A stretch of DNA of 12,455 nt from Candidatus Woesearchaeota archaeon CG11_big_fil_rev_8_21_14_0_20_43_8 (GCA_002762705.1 PCVE01000083.1:1-12455), one strand, 5' to 3'; numbered from the stretch's first letter, positions 1 to 6,715 are shown. Program-made: numbers and translations. Notes: a model not told the origin generated them from the letters alone.

Positions 1-1
1 T

Positions 2-712
2 GTGTGTTCTGTGCTCTTATTCTACTTGTTGTTATGGTTCTTTTTCGCACCGATTATCAATAATATATTAAATGATATCCTCATCACGGGACAGGCAGCG
101 CAGAATGATCTGGATATCGCGTCGATGATAACTTTCGACGGTCATGTCAACACCCTTCTTATGGTCCTTGGAATGTTCATCTCTGTCTTGTTCATCTTCT
201 GGTCGCTCATCCAGGGCTATCTTTGGAGATTCACATCAGATATGGTCGGAAAAGAAGCAAAAACATGGCCATATATATTCCGTTTTTCGCTAGTCACTTT
301 CATTTTCATTGTGCCTGCGACAGCGATCATGCTTGCAGGAGCGAAGCTCACATTCGGCCATCTTGCGCAAGTCCAGCTTGTATTGATCGCCATCACCGGC
401 ATTATCATATCGATCATGATTCATTTCATGCTAGTCTCATATACATGTATCACAATTAAGACTGGGATCGTCCCAGATATCATGCATACTCTTGGAAAAG
501 GGGTGTATCTTGGATCCAGATATCTTGCTGGATATCTGGTCGCATATCTCTTTTTGGGGCTGCTCCTTTTCCTGATCGACAACGTGCTCAATATATTTGG
601 ATCATTGAATAGCTATCTCTATCTGATATCAGGTATCATCCTCGTATTCACGACTATCGCGTTCTTCAGGATATACTTGATACAATTCAAAAAAAATATA
701 TTCAGAATTTGA
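2..712 (+). CDS. Polytopic membrane protein, 5' end probably cut by the window
   Basis: I do not recognise the family. The visible 236 residues are very hydrophobic, with about six membrane segments near residues 3-24, 50-72, 93-113, 125-148, 172-195 and 203-226, and a short basic C-terminal tail (QFKKN). No catalytic motif is visible. The first codon in view is a GTG at base 2 with no upstream sequence, so the true start probably lies outside the window and the N-terminus should be treated as partial. It resembles the small six-helix membrane proteins of unknown function common in archaeal genomes (a DUF4013-like fold is possible but unproven). Its 3' end overlaps the last 11 bases of the convergent beta-barrel gene. 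Confidence 0.7.
   Translation: MCSVLLFYLLLWFFFAPIINNILNDILITGQAAQNDLDIASMITFDGHVNTLLMVLGMFISVLFIFWSLIQGYLWRFTSDMVGKEAKTWPYIFRFSLVTFIFIVPATAIMLAGAKLTFGHLAQVQLVLIAITGIIISIMIHFMLVSYTCITIKTGIVPDIMHTLGKGVYLGSRYLAGYLVAYLFLGLLLFLIDNVLNIFGSLNSYLYLISGIILVFTTIAFFRIYLIQFKKNIFRI
689..696 (-). terminator. Oligo-T terminator candidate for the beta-barrel gene
   Basis: On the minus strand a run of eight T lies 5 nt past the TGA at 702-704. Oligo-T tracts are the usual archaeal termination signal. The same bases encode the QFKKN tail of the convergent membrane protein, so the A-run may be kept for coding reasons. Confidence 0.4.
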
Positions 713-1928
713 ACCCTAGTTTGACTGCTGCGTTATGGGCTTCTGTCGTCCAGTTGTATTCATATGCGCCTGCTATCTCGAATATGCCAAGCATTGTCGA
801 GAATCCGCCAGTCAGCAGATGGTTGCCACCTTGGCCGAACACATCACGCTGGTTTATGACAAGCCCTAATCTTGGAGTAAAATTGATCCTCTCCTTTCCA
901 AGGATATATGAAGTGCCAAACTGCCATGTCGGTCCTTCATGATGTCCGACATCCTCAAGATCAGTCGCGACTACCCAGTCTTTGATGCCTAGCATGTAGA
1001 GTGGATGCACTGCGCCACCGATAGCCATCCTCTGCATATCCTGTTGCGATGTGCCATCACTGTACCATGTCTTAGCATAAGTGTTCTGTAGTTCCATAGC
1101 AAGCCGTGCGTTGACATAAGGATCATTGAAGTCCAATGTCGTGTAAAGATCCACAGCAAACCCATTCCCTTCCTGACATTCAAAATCAGATATATCTATA
1201 TCTTTATCGTCTTTCATCTCTTTCTTGAAATGGATGGTATACATGGGGACAAGCCATCTGTGGAATCCTTTAGCCTGGATACCTGCTGCGAGCTTCGCTT
1301 TTTTCCATAGACTCATGCCACCATAGCCATAGCTCAGGAAGCCGCCTGCATCTGCTCTTCCTTTTGCCTGCAATACATCCATATCCTTTCCGATATCGAT
1401 GTGTTTTGGCTTTCCATCTTTTCCAAATACAAGTGAGGATTCATCCAGTCCTTCAGGAAGTCTCACTTTCGCTCCGACCTCTGATTCAGCATATGCGCCA
1501 AATTGGAATCTGCCGACTTTCGGCGAGCCAAGGTTTATCCTGACAGCCTCTAGACGTATCCTTGTGTCTAGATCGAACTTCACTCTATCTATAATACCTC
1601 TCAAGGTCGTAAGCTTATGATCCAAAGAATAATCGCTTAGCCCCATAGTGTCCTTGAAATCCATCACATCAGGAACAAGCCTGTATACATCGATGAATTC
1701 TGAGATGCTCATGTTGACATCAGATTCAAAAAGTGACATATAGAATGCTTTTTTGCTGTCTAATGCAGCGTTCGCAGGGTTTTTCGTGTCAAGAGCGACA
1801 TCGACACCACCCATGGCTCTTTGTTCTGTCGATTCCACTTTTCTTGGCCTAAGCATAGTATCTGCCGATGCGACAGAGCCCATACCTAAAAGTGCGCATA
1901 ATCCTACTACCATCACTTTTTCGTTCAT
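702..1928 (-). CDS. Secreted beta-barrel-like protein (OMP/TraF_2/FadL-like), 408 aa
   Basis: The N-terminus is a textbook Sec signal peptide: short charged region with K4, hydrophobic core at 5-19, and an A-S-A cleavage site at residues 20-22. The mature part opens with a segment around RAMGGVDVALDTKNPANAA that recalls the conserved N-terminus of TraF_2/UPF0164/FadL-type outer membrane proteins. The second half is rich in alternating polar/hydrophobic strands, and the last ten residues (NAAVKLGFKF) end in Phe with hydrophobics at -3, -5, -7 and -9, the pattern of the bacterial OMP beta-signal. I infer a beta-barrel or beta-rich envelope protein. The substrate is unknown. The start is supported by a GAGGG ribosome site 9 nt upstream and a TATA-like box. 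Such a protein is unexpected beside archaeal promoters. A soluble surface beta-protein is the main alternative. Confidence 0.65.
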   Translation of the reverse strand: MNEKVMVVGLCALLGMGSVASADTMLRPRKVESTEQRAMGGVDVALDTKNPANAALDSKKAFYMSLFESDVNMSISEFIDVYRLVPDVMDFKDTMGLSDYSLDHKLTTLRGIIDRVKFDLDTRIRLEAVRINLGSPKVGRFQFGAYAESEVGAKVRLPEGLDESSLVFGKDGKPKHIDIGKDMDVLQAKGRADAGGFLSYGYGGMSLWKKAKLAAGIQAKGFHRWLVPMYTIHFKKEMKDDKDIDISDFECQEGNGFAVDLYTTLDFNDPYVNARLAMELQNTYAKTWYSDGTSQQDMQRMAIGGAVHPLYMLGIKDWVVATDLEDVGHHEGPTWQFGTSYILGKERINFTPRLGLVINQRDVFGQGGNHLLTGGFSTMLGIFEIAGAYEYNWTTEAHNAAVKLGFKF

Positions 1929-1937
1929 TTTTTGGAT

Positions 1938-1980
1938 CCCTCATCAAGTTTCATTGTGATATTTGTTTGATATAAATAAT
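1938..1980 (-). promoter_or_regulatory. TATA-like box and ribosome site of the beta-barrel gene
   Basis: Reading the minus strand, TTATTTATATC (1970-1980) lies about 47 nt upstream of the ATG at 1928, giving a predicted leader of about 20 nt that contains GAGGG (1938-1942) 9 nt before the start. A second TATA-like string, CTTATAAATAG (2020-2030), lies further upstream, between this box and the inserted repeat element. Confidence 0.5.
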
Positions 1981-2037
1981 AAAATAAGATTATACTCTGA
2001 TTTGAGGGGGTTTTATCAGACTATTTATAAGTGTTTC

Positions 2038-2046
2038 TATCGAAAC
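2038..2046. repeat. Left copy of 9-bp target-site duplication
   Basis: TATCGAAAC occurs here immediately outside the left terminal inverted repeat and again at 2286-2294 immediately outside the right one. Both copies are exact. A flanking C on the outer left (2037) and the terminal C of the element on the right (2285) make the duplication readable as 10 bp. Confidence 0.8.
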
Positions 2047-2285
2047 GGTGCTGTAGAAAGTCATCTTCTTTTGGAGATATATGTCCCTCTTTTAAGCTTT
2101 GAGCACCCTGCCCTATGGTCTGCGTGCGCTGTTTTGCCCTGTCTGTCAGACCTTATATACATGATGGATCAAAAATAGCAGGGGCAGACTGTGTCCGGGC
2201 CGCTTTAAGCAGTCCGGGACTCTGCGAAGCGGAGATATGAAAAAGATCTGGTATCGGTGATCAAGACAAGACTTTCTACAGAGCC
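2047..2285. mobile_element. MITE-like non-autonomous element, 239 bp
   Basis: The ends are inverted repeats: GGTGCTGTAGAAAGTC (2047-2062) and, on the opposite strand, GGCTCTGTAGAAAGTC (2270-2285). They match at 14 of 16 positions, with 12 contiguous. An exact 9-bp direct repeat flanks them. No transposase or other convincing reading frame lies inside, so it would depend on a transposase elsewhere. The interior can form stems at 2108-2113/2182-2187, 2117-2122/2147-2152 and 2220-2234. Ends starting GG..CTGT with an 8-9 bp duplication occur in several IS families, and I cannot assign one. It sits between the promoter region of the beta-barrel gene and the 3' end of the SpoIIM gene. A structured RNA gene is the alternative, but that would not explain the direct repeats. 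Confidence 0.75.
2220..2234. repeat. Stable mini-hairpin inside the MITE-like element
   Basis: CTCTGC-GAA-GCGGAG forms a six-pair stem (one G-T pair) closed by a GCGAAGC mini-loop, a sequence known to be unusually stable as DNA or RNA. It is the most compact of several internal stems. Confidence 0.5.
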
Positions 2286-2878
2286 TATCGAAACAATACT
2301 ATCAGGAAACCTTCTATCAATCCGGCAAGCACAAGAAGAGGCACGACAAGAAAGATATAGACGATAAAAGCCTCTTTGAAGGCAGATTTCACTATTCCTT
2401 CTCTTTTTTTCTTGGACCTAAGCCCGAATGCTTTGATCCAAAGCGCAAGCCCGATCCTAAGCCCGAAGGCCATGCTGAGGCATAGAGCAGGGATCTCGAA
2501 TATCCCATGCGGTATTATCTTCATGAAGACAAGCGGACCTGCTTCTGTCATCTTGTCCATCGCGACGATCCCAATGATGAAACCATTGACCGTCGCAGAG
2601 AAAAAAGGCACGATCACAGTGAATCCAAGAAGCAAGACAAACAGAGCGCTCTTGAGATTATTCAATATGATGAACGATGTTATCTCGATAAATCCCTTGC
2701 CGAGAATCTTGTCCACCAAAGAATTCACAATAGAATCTATGGTCGCCTTGAATGCGTGAGGGAAAATCACACCGACTAGGAATGATATGAGCATGACAAA
2801 GAACATGAGTGATACAAGCCTTCTATGCTTGCTTGCGAGCCTGCAGGCAACAAGGAAATTCTTCCGTATGGGATTCAT
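2285..2878 (-). CDS. SpoIIM-family membrane protein, 197 aa
   Basis: Integral membrane protein of the SpoIIM (stage II sporulation protein M, COG1300) family, widespread in archaea, where its role is unknown. Membrane segments lie near residues 20-42, 68-98, 100-112, 126-150 and 170-195. Family hallmarks are visible: an asparagine pair (NNLKSA, 73-78), HGIFEIPA (124-131) and a late Gly-Leu-Ile-Glu-Gly motif (186-190). A basic loop (RSKKKRE, 154-160) probably faces the cytoplasm. The start overlaps the upstream 66-aa gene by ATGA and is preceded by GGAG with 8-nt spacing, implying translational coupling. The stop TAG spans the right end of the MITE-like element; the pre-insertion sequence would also read TAG, so the protein is unaltered. 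Family confidence is high, function low. Confidence 0.85.
   Translation of the reverse strand: MNPIRKNFLVACRLASKHRRLVSLMFFVMLISFLVGVIFPHAFKATIDSIVNSLVDKILGKGFIEITSFIILNNLKSALFVLLLGFTVIVPFFSATVNGFIIGIVAMDKMTEAGPLVFMKIIPHGIFEIPALCLSMAFGLRIGLALWIKAFGLRSKKKREGIVKSAFKEAFIVYIFLVVPLLVLAGLIEGFLIVLFR
2286..2294. repeat. Right copy of 9-bp target-site duplication
   Basis: Exact second copy of TATCGAAAC directly outside the right inverted repeat. These bases also encode the last codons and part of the stop of the SpoIIM gene on the minus strand. Confidence 0.8.
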
Positions 2879-3075
2879 CTCTTTTTCTCCTCTATGCTTT
2901 TTCGCAGGCGCGGAATGACTTTGTATGCCATGACTGCGCCAATTATCATGATTATCCAGAAATGAAGCCCAGGAATCATCCCAAACACCATCAATATGAA
3001 GCTTCCGAGCACAATTACCAAGACAGCCAGCGATATGACTTTCATCATCAATTCAATACGTTCTGTTCCCATCAC
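2875..3075 (-). CDS. Small two-helix membrane protein, 66 aa
   Basis: A short protein with two predicted membrane helices (about residues 11-32 and 36-52) and a charged, Lys/Arg/Glu-rich C-terminal tail (RLRKSIEEKKR). No known domain is recognised. The ORF opens GTG ATG, so translation may begin at the GTG (3075) or the ATG (3072). Its TGA overlaps the ATG of the SpoIIM gene, so the two are almost certainly co-translated and may act together in the membrane. A TATA-like box about 28 nt upstream is shared in the opposite direction with the divergent decarboxylase gene. Confidence 0.75.
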   Translation of the reverse strand: MMGTERIELMMKVISLAVLVIVLGSFILMVFGMIPGLHFWIIMIIGAVMAYKVIPRLRKSIEEKKR

Positions 3076-3090
3076 GCCGATAGTTAAAAA

Positions 3091-3106
3091 CCGAAAGTTT
3101 TTAAAT
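3091..3106 (+). promoter_or_regulatory. BRE/TATA promoter, probably divergent
   Basis: CCGAAAG (BRE-like, 3091-3097) followed by TTTTTAAAT is a classical archaeal promoter, about 35 nt before the ATG at 3137, giving a leader of roughly 7-10 nt. The A/T core reads almost the same on the other strand (ATTTAAAAA) and lies about 28 nt from the GTG at 3075, so it could also drive the minus-strand pair, though with a weaker BRE on that side. Confidence 0.7.
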
Positions 3107-3136
3107 GATTCGTTGACATTAGAGAAATCTATCTAA

Positions 3137-4591
3137 ATGGAGATAACAGACAAGCCAAAAAAGAAGCGAAAAAAGATCAACAGACCAAAGAAGAAACCAG
3201 AACTATTTGTGTCTTCACGTTATCTTGAGCCGCGCTGGAGTTTCATGGCGCAGGATAAAAATCAGACCGCTTATATAGAAGGCATATCTGTAAAAAAGCT
3301 TGCTGAGAAATATGGCACCCCTGTATACATAATGGTCGAAAGTGAGATCAGGACCAGATTACGGCGTTTCAAGGCTGCGTTTCCATATCCAAAACTTGAG
3401 GTCCAATATGCTTCTAAATGCAACAGCAACCTTGAGATTCTTAGGATAATGCGTGAAGAAGGCCTGAATCTTGATGCATCAAGTGCCGGTGAATTGATCC
3501 TTGGTCTTCTTGCTGATTTTGAACCAAAGCAGATGATGTTCACGAATCTATACAAGTCAGAGCAAGATATCATGTTCGCGGCGAAGCTTGGCATCCAGGC
3601 GATCACTATAGATTCCATAGAAGAGCTCAAACGTGTCATAAAGATCACCGATGCTATCGAGATGAAGCTTGATGTCTTCCTCCGGGTGAATCCGATCATC
3701 ACACTAGGCAAATATACGTCGAAGCATCAGCAATATGGAATCCCTCATGAATATGTGAAGACAGCGACTAATATCGCTCTGAACAGCAATAATGTGAATC
3801 TTGTCGGATATCATTTTCATGGAAGTTATATCGAGAATTGGAATGTCTATCTGATGGCTGCGCAGAAACTATTGAAGCTGGTGAAATATGCGATGGATGA
3901 AGGAGCGAAGATACGTGCGATCGATCTTGGCGGCGGATTTCCAGTCAAGTACTCTGCGAAGAAGATATTCACTCCAGAAGACATGGGTGTCAAATTCATA
4001 AAGGAATTTCGTAAGCTTCTGAAGAAATATGATCTGCCTGAGATAAAACTCATTTTCGAACCTGGTAAATTCTTTGTAGCAAATTCCGGTGTCGCACTCG
4101 TCAGGGTCGTCAGCAGAAAAAATCTTGGCCACAAGAAAAAAGTCATCACTGATGGCTCTACATATGCTATGCTTCCTGACCCACTAGTCTACAAATCATA
4201 CTATGACATCTTACCAGCCACAAAGATGGGGAGCAGATGGAGACAACGTTATGATATCTGCGGATGCACATGCGATTGTATCGATATCCTTGGGAAAAAC
4301 AGGTATCTACCGACCATGAAAGAGAATGACCTTCTCGCGATAATGGATTGCGGCGCATACAGTAATGTGATGGCTTCGAATTTCAACACACTGAAGAGGC
4401 CACCAATGATACTCGTACGTGAAGATGGAAGCACAAAATTGATCCGTAGAAGAGATCGGTATTCTGAGATGTTCTCGCCTGAGCTGGATGTCCTGAAGAT
4501 CGCAGCACCAAGCGAACTAAAAGCGCTCTATAATCTTTATCGTGTCAATCTCAAGAAGATGTGGGGAATCTCAAAGAACGGCAAGAAGTGA
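3137..4591 (+). CDS. Fold-type III PLP-dependent decarboxylase (LysA/ODC-like), 484 aa
   Basis: Alanine-racemase-fold decarboxylase of the diaminopimelate/ornithine decarboxylase superfamily. Visible landmarks are the PLP lysine K94 in YASKCNSN, H228 in HFHGS, the phosphate-binding glycines in DLGGGFP (263-269), EPGKFFVANSG (308-318), the active-site cysteine C379 in CTCDCID, and Y408 in GAYSNVMAS. The overall pattern and the GAYxxxMAS motif favour diaminopimelate decarboxylase (last step of lysine synthesis). The C-E-S-x-D specificity motif reads C-D-C-x-D, closer to the C-D-G-x-D of ornithine decarboxylases, so the substrate is uncertain. Residues 6-20 form a strongly basic tail (11 Lys/Arg) absent from typical LysA; Met37 is an alternative start, but the TATA-like box favours 3137. 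It ends 4 nt from the convergent gene. Confidence 0.85.
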   Translation: MEITDKPKKKRKKINRPKKKPELFVSSRYLEPRWSFMAQDKNQTAYIEGISVKKLAEKYGTPVYIMVESEIRTRLRRFKAAFPYPKLEVQYASKCNSNLEILRIMREEGLNLDASSAGELILGLLADFEPKQMMFTNLYKSEQDIMFAAKLGIQAITIDSIEELKRVIKITDAIEMKLDVFLRVNPIITLGKYTSKHQQYGIPHEYVKTATNIALNSNNVNLVGYHFHGSYIENWNVYLMAAQKLLKLVKYAMDEGAKIRAIDLGGGFPVKYSAKKIFTPEDMGVKFIKEFRKLLKKYDLPEIKLIFEPGKFFVANSGVALVRVVSRKNLGHKKKVITDGSTYAMLPDPLVYKSYYDILPATKMGSRWRQRYDICGCTCDCIDILGKNRYLPTMKENDLLAIMDCGAYSNVMASNFNTLKRPPMILVREDGSTKLIRRRDRYSEMFSPELDVLKIAAPSELKALYNLYRVNLKKMWGISKNGKK

Positions 4592-4595
4592 CAAA

Positions 4596-5255
4596 TTATT
4601 TTTTACCTTTATCTAGCTCAAAAACATAGCCGTCAATATAATTTATTCTAACGATATTCCATCCATTGATCTCATCGATTAGATCTTCAACAGCTGTGCT
4701 TTCTAAAAATTTTATCTGCGAGATACCTTTTGACCAGTTTTTGTTGACTAGATTCAGAAGGCATCTATTTGTTATATTCACATTATATATCTTTAAAGAC
4801 TTCACTGAAGACGGCATATGGTCAGATATCATCTCAACAGTCTCTGAAAGTGAGATCATATCTGGTCTGCTTGCCACATACAGTATAACATCTGATCCCA
4901 TAAATAATCTAAGTTGGACAACACCCCTCATGAGCCATTCCTTGTTGAGTTCTTGCAGAGAATAATGTCGGAGGGCGACACTTGCTTCTGAAAAAAAACC
5001 ATCGTCAAAATCTCCAAATTTCACATAGCGAAAACAAAATCTCATGTAAAAATCATCAATCGCTTTATGCTGCAATCTCTCTAGATTGCACTTTCTTGCG
5101 AAATTATAATCTCTATCATGTGCTATCGCACCATGTGATAATTGTATATATTCACCCATAGGATCTCCCATCTCGCAGAGTCTATCAGCATAGACGAGCC
5201 ACTCCTCGATGTTTTTTGGGTCTGTCACTATCTTGTCCCTTAGATTGCTTGACAT
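4596..5255 (-). CDS. TIGR02996 repeat-companion domain protein with LRR-like C-terminus, 219 aa
   Basis: Residues about 3-41 match the TIGR02996 'repeat-companion' pattern (a Leu-Val-Tyr-Ala-Asp segment, then GDPMGEYIQL). This domain is known mainly from Planctomycetes and Myxococcales, usually ahead of leucine-rich or similar repeats. Consistent with that, the C-terminal third (for example SVKSLKIYNVNITNRCLLNL) looks like degenerate leucine-rich repeats. Function is unknown; a protein-interaction role is inferred. I place the start at the ATG at 5253-5255. The longer frame opening at 5297 would place the TATA-like box inside the gene, and the TIGR02996 match begins just after the chosen Met. 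By eye the gene is more A/T-rich than its neighbours, suggesting horizontal acquisition. Confidence 0.75.
   Translation of the reverse strand: MSSNLRDKIVTDPKNIEEWLVYADRLCEMGDPMGEYIQLSHGAIAHDRDYNFARKCNLERLQHKAIDDFYMRFCFRYVKFGDFDDGFFSEASVALRHYSLQELNKEWLMRGVVQLRLFMGSDVILYVASRPDMISLSETVEMISDHMPSSVKSLKIYNVNITNRCLLNLVNKNWSKGISQIKFLESTAVEDLIDEINGWNIVRINYIDGYVFELDKGKK
4599..4604 (+). terminator. Oligo-T terminator candidate for the decarboxylase gene
   Basis: Six consecutive T start 7 nt after the decarboxylase stop, with a further TTT at 4608-4610. On the other strand these bases encode the Lys-rich tail of the convergent gene, so coding constraint is an alternative explanation. Confidence 0.4.
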
Positions 5256-5275
5256 ATCGCAAAGAATTATTGAAC

Positions 5276-5292
5276 GCTTTATAAGAATATCG
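5276..5292 (-). promoter_or_regulatory. TATA-like box deciding the start of the TIGR02996 gene
   Basis: On the minus strand CTTATAAAGC (5276-5285), preceded by CGATATT, is centred about 26 nt before the ATG at 5255. This predicts a leaderless transcript beginning at that ATG and argues against the upstream ATG at 5297. Confidence 0.6.
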
Positions 5293-5345
5293 TTCACACA
5301 TCACATATACCAGCCCAGCTGCTATCGAAGATATGTAAGAATGAT

Positions 5346-6674
5346 CTAGATAAAATCATCCTTCTCCTTTTTAGCTTTTATCGCCATAGGTGATTCGCCG
5401 CCGTGCCAAGTGAAACGAGGACGGACACGCATCGGATACATCCTCTCGTTCGTGTCATCGAATATGACAGCTGCGCCATGCACACGAGGGAGATTGTCAA
5501 GCGCGATTGTCAGGCCTTCACGCATGTAACTCTGCATGAGCGTGCCAAGAGCATCTGTGTCGATCTTCGCTGTGATACGATGTGAAAGCACTATATCTGA
5601 TTGGGTCATCACATCGCTATGTATCTTGCCTGGCTGCTGTGTGGCGAGGATGAGTGAGATGCCTGGCTGACGGCCTTCACGCATTATGGTCACAAGCGGA
5701 TCAGTCGCTGGATTCTTCCCGTCTTTAGGCAAAAATTCGTGTGCCTCATCTATGACGAGCCAGACAAGTGGCATCTCCTGCTTTGACCCTGCATTTGAGT
5801 CTCCAAAATAATGTGTTACATGATGTATCGCTTCATATTCCTCGTTCTTTCGCGCGACCATCCTTTCGATGAACAGTTTCTGTGCGACAAGACCAACTAT
5901 AAGCGCTTTTATCTTCCAGCCACCGGGCGCAGTGGCATAACAACTCACGTCAAGCACAGTCACCTGTCCGCCTTTCGCGAGGTCTTTGAGTGGTGTCCCG
6001 TTCTTATCGAAAACACCCCATGCCTTTGTGCCAAGAAGCCTGTTCTCGACAGCATCACGCACAGATTTCTCTGACCTTGTGTCTTCCTGCACTGCTTGTA
6101 TCATCTGATCCATATCGTACTCTCCCATAGTCTGTTTAAGACGATATATCGTCCTCTCAAGGAGAACACCCATCGGATCATTAGGAGATATCTCAAATGT
6201 CATGCACCAGTCAGCAGAATCAAGCTCTGATGGCTTCACTGAGAAAGGATAATCTGTCGGGATGCCTTTTTCTTTATACTTGAGATAATACTGCTTTGGT
6301 GTGAAGATCTTCACATCGAGCCCTTTTGGCCTGAATCCCCATTCATTCAGCAGTATCTCATCTTTCTTGTTCGGATACTTCATGGTCCAGTAGACACCCA
6401 TGGTATCGAGCATGATTATGCTCAGGTTCTGCTGGACATCCTCTGGCAGATCAGAAAGACCTTCGGCGATGACACCCATTGTATATGATTTTCCGCCGCC
6501 ACGCTTACCACAGATGAAGAGGACGTGGGCTCGCGCTATATCCATGTAGATTTTATTAGATAATGAAGTCAACTGGCCCATCTTGACGAATTGCTTACCT
6601 AATAGGACGCAGCCATCAAGGCCGAATTTCTTTTTATCCGAATCGGTCCTCCCTACCGTGATATCAACGACCAT
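5346..6674 (-). CDS. HerA/DUF87-type hexameric ATPase, 442 aa
   Basis: FtsK/HerA-superfamily ATPase. Walker A is GKRGGGKS at 56-63, Walker B is VWLVIDEAHEF at 304-314 (D309, E310), sensor-like LATQQP is at 343-348, and MREGRQPG at 331-338 holds the likely arginine finger (R335). The N-terminal part (about 1-45) would correspond to the HAS-barrel region and the C-terminus carries a basic tail (KAKKEKDD). HerA with NurA resects DNA ends in archaea, but many DPANN genomes have paralogs of this type with no assigned role. No nurA, mre11 or rad50 is in the window, so a repair role is not supported by context and DNA or protein translocation is equally possible. It starts right behind a strong BRE/TATA box with an implied leader of about 4 nt. 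Confidence 0.85.
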   Translation of the reverse strand: MVVDITVGRTDSDKKKFGLDGCVLLGKQFVKMGQLTSLSNKIYMDIARAHVLFICGKRGGGKSYTMGVIAEGLSDLPEDVQQNLSIIMLDTMGVYWTMKYPNKKDEILLNEWGFRPKGLDVKIFTPKQYYLKYKEKGIPTDYPFSVKPSELDSADWCMTFEISPNDPMGVLLERTIYRLKQTMGEYDMDQMIQAVQEDTRSEKSVRDAVENRLLGTKAWGVFDKNGTPLKDLAKGGQVTVLDVSCYATAPGGWKIKALIVGLVAQKLFIERMVARKNEEYEAIHHVTHYFGDSNAGSKQEMPLVWLVIDEAHEFLPKDGKNPATDPLVTIMREGRQPGISLILATQQPGKIHSDVMTQSDIVLSHRITAKIDTDALGTLMQSYMREGLTIALDNLPRVHGAAVIFDDTNERMYPMRVRPRFTWHGGESPMAIKAKKEKDDFI

Positions 6675-6697
6675 ACTATGTTATTTATAAAGAAATC

Positions 6698-6715
6698 CTA
6701 TTTTAAACCTTCGCT
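6698..6715 (-). promoter_or_regulatory. BRE/TATA promoter of the HerA-like gene
   Basis: On the minus strand GCGAAGG followed by TTTAAAATAGG is a strong archaeal BRE plus TATA box centred about 30 nt before the ATG at 6674, predicting an almost leaderless mRNA. A second A/T string (TTTATAAATAA) lies nearer the start but is too close to act as the TATA box. Confidence 0.7.

Noticed and set aside
1925..1954. Nine-codon upstream frame (MKLDEGSKK) ending in an ATGA overlap with the beta-barrel gene
   Set aside because: The predicted transcript start near 1949 lies inside it, and the GAGGG ribosome site serving the main gene falls within it; probably accidental.
2047..2285. RNase P or SRP RNA gene, suggested by a GUAGAAAGUC-like string and a closing 12-bp stem
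   Set aside because: The conserved internal motifs of either RNA (RNase P CR regions, SRP helix 8 loop) are not found, and the exact flanking direct repeats point to transposition instead.
3271..3711. 146-codon antisense frame within the decarboxylase gene
   Set aside because: It is a shadow of a firmly identified enzyme gene, with no promoter and low-complexity Ser/Arg-rich sequence.
5256..5297. Longer N-terminus of the TIGR02996 protein starting at 5297
   Set aside because: The TATA-like box lies within this stretch and the domain match begins after the second Met.
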